A model generated the notes under the pieces. It searched no databases and was not told the origin of the DNA. It saw only the letters and a program-made list of their open reading frames with translations. Below are positions 63,601 through 64,000 of a DNA stretch of 64,000 nt, one piece after another. The translations under genes and the position numbers were made by a program. The stretch comes from Pseudoalteromonas luteoviolacea. GTDB taxonomy: Bacteria; Pseudomonadota; Gammaproteobacteria; Enterobacterales; Alteromonadaceae. Location: contig NZ_CP015411.1 of NCBI RefSeq assembly GCF_001750165.1, positions 366,501-430,500 on the forward strand, given 5' to 3'. Each line of letters starts with the position of its first letter. Within the stretch, counting starts at the first letter, position 1.

Positions 63601-64000
63601 GATTTGGTTAGGCAGCTTGCAAATGGTCATTTAGCTTACATGGGTCGTAATGATGACCAAATCAAACTACGTGGTTACCGTATTGAGCTGGATGAAATTG
63701 AAAGCCAACTTTGTACACTAGCTGAAGTGGAACAAGCAACGGTATTATTGTGCGATTCTGGTGAATCGGGTGCCAGCTTAGTGGCCTTTATCTGCCAAAC
63801 AGACTCTTTGAATGAGCAGCTGTTATCCAAGCAGCTAGAGGAACAGCTTCGAGATGTGCTACCAGCGCATATGCTGCCTAGTAGCTATGTGTTTTTGACG
63901 CAGATGCCGCTCACACCTCATGGCAAAGTGGATAAGCCAGCACTGCGCATGCAAGCAAAGCGTCAGGTTAACGTGCCAATGACAAGTTCCACAGATGCAG
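57631..64000 (+). CDS. NRPS: docking-C-A(Thr)-T-C-A(Leu)... (3' end outside window)
   Basis: Open from the GTG at 57631 to the window edge (at least 2123 aa, no stop). GTGA overlaps the previous stop, and GAGGAGA upstream is the ribosome binding site. Residues 1-50 form a TubC-type docking domain (LIAEALDAGVTLYEKDG). The first module has C with HHIVSDG (His214), an A domain whose residues read DFWNIGMVH, identical to the classical Thr code, and T at Ser1094. The second module has a C domain with HHIACDA (His1289; the Gly of HHxxxDG is Ala1295), and an A domain reading DAWFLGNVV, identical to the classical Leu code, ending with MPLTPHGKVDKPAL just before the edge. At least a T domain and a release domain must follow downstream. 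Confidence 0.93.
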   Translation, partial: MITSQTLELESLIAEALDAGVTLYEKDGRLAFRQKGVFPEALKSKVIAKKADLVAYFQQQQTHTMTAYDGAISPIARTEQLPLSFAQESLWFIEQLNGGQQYYMPASFRLTGELDVDALKYAIGQVIERHESLRCQFLAGDESNGKPYARIMRDFETPFEWLDVSQFSNDEKAEQIDSHIKHFCTQALNLESGCLIRVLVLSDMHQHRLFFNMHHIVSDGASMTNLVHEVTTIYNVATGKLQAQLPTLALQYVDYAAWQRAQLCDESFVAHLAYFKSQLAGLDPLQSLPSDKPRMAVQTEQGARYVQYLSHDLTKCIVSLSSAQQNSLFMWLSSSVLLFIARLNQQTRAVIGTPVHGRDNPQLEHLIGLFVNTLVMHAEVDEQLSCEQWFAAQKARNLAALEYRALPFDKLVEHIEQTRDLSHHPVVQILFSLTQPDEQTLTLNGLEVEECKALDAQSVAVKCDLELHAQFEGEALVIHWKYDSDLYHRETIQNWASSFAVMLEGIVNHPTMAVGDVPLLDASHANQLLSQPQCQTSWPQQHSIVSLFEQQIINVGLRTAVTDGTSSLTYTQLGQRIDALACALIAEGVKPQQLVPVSMTRSTDMVVALLAILKAGGAYVPIDPSYPQERIEYILSDINSDLLVCDEQSVALFSQLAVRCIVAERAIDAHSGRQFVAPKVQPDHLAYVIYTSGTTGKPKGVQIEHRHVVRLLFTEPSLFDFNQQDVWSLFHSFCFDFSVWEMYGALLFGGKLVVVDTHTAKDTEAFAKLLLREGVTVLNQTPSAFYVLQSCMQRQVEETHQWPAIRYVIFGGEALQPSKIKPWRTLMPACHLINMYGITETTVHVTFKHLSDEDLALGQSNIGKPIHTTSSYVLDKQQRLLPQGAIGELYVGGEGVARGYWQRPELNQQRFVELNLAKSHCERLYRSGDLVRLLPGGEMTYIGRIDDQVKVRGYRIELGEIENQIRMHPWVDEAVVILKQHPVKGAYIAAFITEGDDAAFTDLSAQLNTFLKATLPDFMLPSVSRIVPKMPLTVNGKVDKKALLSLIEIDNDKAPFEAPITPVEIQVADAFKFVLQCPHEVGLQDDFFTLGGHSLLAVELCYYLKARFGLDAVLSELFQYSSVKALAQRLSDKASVSEISAEPVLQCTQQTQGPVSFAQQRLWALDNIQGAQQAAAVYHVPMSFLLKGKLNVSAFEAAWQQVIQHHAILRTVIYTDQSGTPQQRVLTHFSAPLQVEDVSDKSTQQSDLAWCKLQRDDDQQAFDLERDLMIRVCLLQLSQKAFKLRINVHHIACDAHSLRLIVDDLAVAYQHACDGTTADLGCEAVEQVTYLDYAIWQQAQLQDVTHKAFWRNYLSGAPQVHELALDGVRSKKSQPLGAKHISHFDSTLSEQITEQCQRLGVSHFMWLHTLFSLCIARCSQASDVVVGSPFSGRHHAQLKDIVGFFVNVLPIRLQFTSEMTLKTLLTAQKMQILAVHNHQAVPFEQISALCDSRKDLSHHSLFQISFAFDPKEHTELTLGDIQVSALDEPNTQAKFELDLNCSEQPDGIRLNWVYDKTLFSHHAITGLADAFEVMVKAAVDNVEQRVTELPLVQTATWQKQMLYGEQHALRSPSILQPIWAHLNTVCANQRALIDLDGTCMTYGELLSAAEQLAVYLTELGLHSDDRVMVCLSAGSRWVTALLAVMRAGACYVPVDPSYPKSRIQFIAKDSNCKFVLTNSESISLFVHKEANSAQLIDVEALDVMSIQGGALPPLPANSAQLAYVIYTSGTTGQPKGVMNTHQGLMNLCQWHQRAFSVDSHSVATQTASVAFDAAAWEVWPYLMVGAQLVFLPKTTFSDAQQLTQAMQIHQVTHSFLATPVAQAVLADSEFKPQSLRYLLVGGDKLTTVDTVGYPFALINNYGPTESAVVATSGIVDSAVLTPDIGLPIDNTQLLIINAQQQLQPIGAIGELCIAGASLASGYLGRTALTNERFINWRAPTGEPMRVYRTGDLVRQLANGHLAYMGRNDDQIKLRGYRIELDEIESQLCTLAEVEQATVLLCDSGESGASLVAFICQTDSLNEQLLSKQLEEQLRDVLPAHMLPSSYVFLTQMPLTPHGKVDKPALRMQAKRQVNVPMTSSTDA

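Noticed and set aside
37740..64000. Epimerase or thioesterase domains in the assembly line
   Set aside because: Each A-T junction leads directly into another C domain or a protein end, and no GxSxG release domain is present before the window edge. D-configured residues and the release mode remain unknown.
37740..64000. Bromoalterochromide-type locus of Pseudoalteromonas
   Set aside because: The FAAL-KS-AT-aminotransferase starter and the predicted Gly-Asp-Asn-Asn-Thr-Leu order do not fit that lipopeptide family as I know it.

Overview
The window is chromosomal DNA of a marine gammaproteobacterium, most likely Pseudoalteromonas or a close Alteromonadales relative. This rests on moderate A+T content, protein sequences close to enterobacterial homologues (SpeD, YhfA, PriB, Psd), and conserved gene orders: psd-rsgA-orn-tRNA-Gly, rpsF-priB-rpsR-rplI, and pabA near argD/astC. 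The species assignment is inference.

Bases 1-37,000 are mostly core genome. In order they hold: the 3' end of an unidentified gene; pabA/trpG; an HDOD protein; the arginine succinyltransferase genes astC/argD-astA-astD; a DUF3802-like protein; the OsmC-family yhfA; speD; a TonB-dependent receptor on the minus strand; a 4HBT thioesterase; a META-domain lipoprotein; a TPP riboswitch controlling thiC-thiO-thiS-thiG-thiDE-thiF; psd and rsgA on the minus strand; orn; a tRNA-Gly(GCC) array; the S6/PriB/S18/L9 operon; an overlapping type IV minor-pilin operon; an ECF sigma / anti-sigma-like / DUF4097 operon; dnaB and alr; and on the minus strand yjbQ, a CheX-like gene, zur and a GGDEF-EAL protein.

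The tRNA array (21102-22393) is unusual. Six identical 76-nt tRNA-Gly genes are interspersed with eight copies of a 76-bp unit. Each unit starts with the first 18 nt of the tRNA, has lost the anticodon and T arms, and in seven of eight copies keeps a tRNA-like GCTCCA end.

From 37740 to the right edge lies a large accessory locus, a hybrid PKS-NRPS assembly line in three same-strand genes that is still open at the window end. Protein 1 (3339 aa) is FAAL-ACP-KS-AT-ACP-aminotransferase-C-A-T. This is the architecture known from Bacillus iturinic lipopeptide synthetases for making a beta-amino fatty acid, but here with an AT in cis. Protein 2 (3290 aa) is docking-(C-A-T)x3 and protein 3 (at least 2123 aa) is docking-C-A-T-C-A, cut by the window. 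Specificity residues read by eye predict beta-amino-fatty-acyl - Gly - Asp - (Asn-like) - (Asn-like) - Thr - Leu - further residues. No epimerase, thioesterase, transporter or phosphopantetheinyl transferase is visible inside the window.
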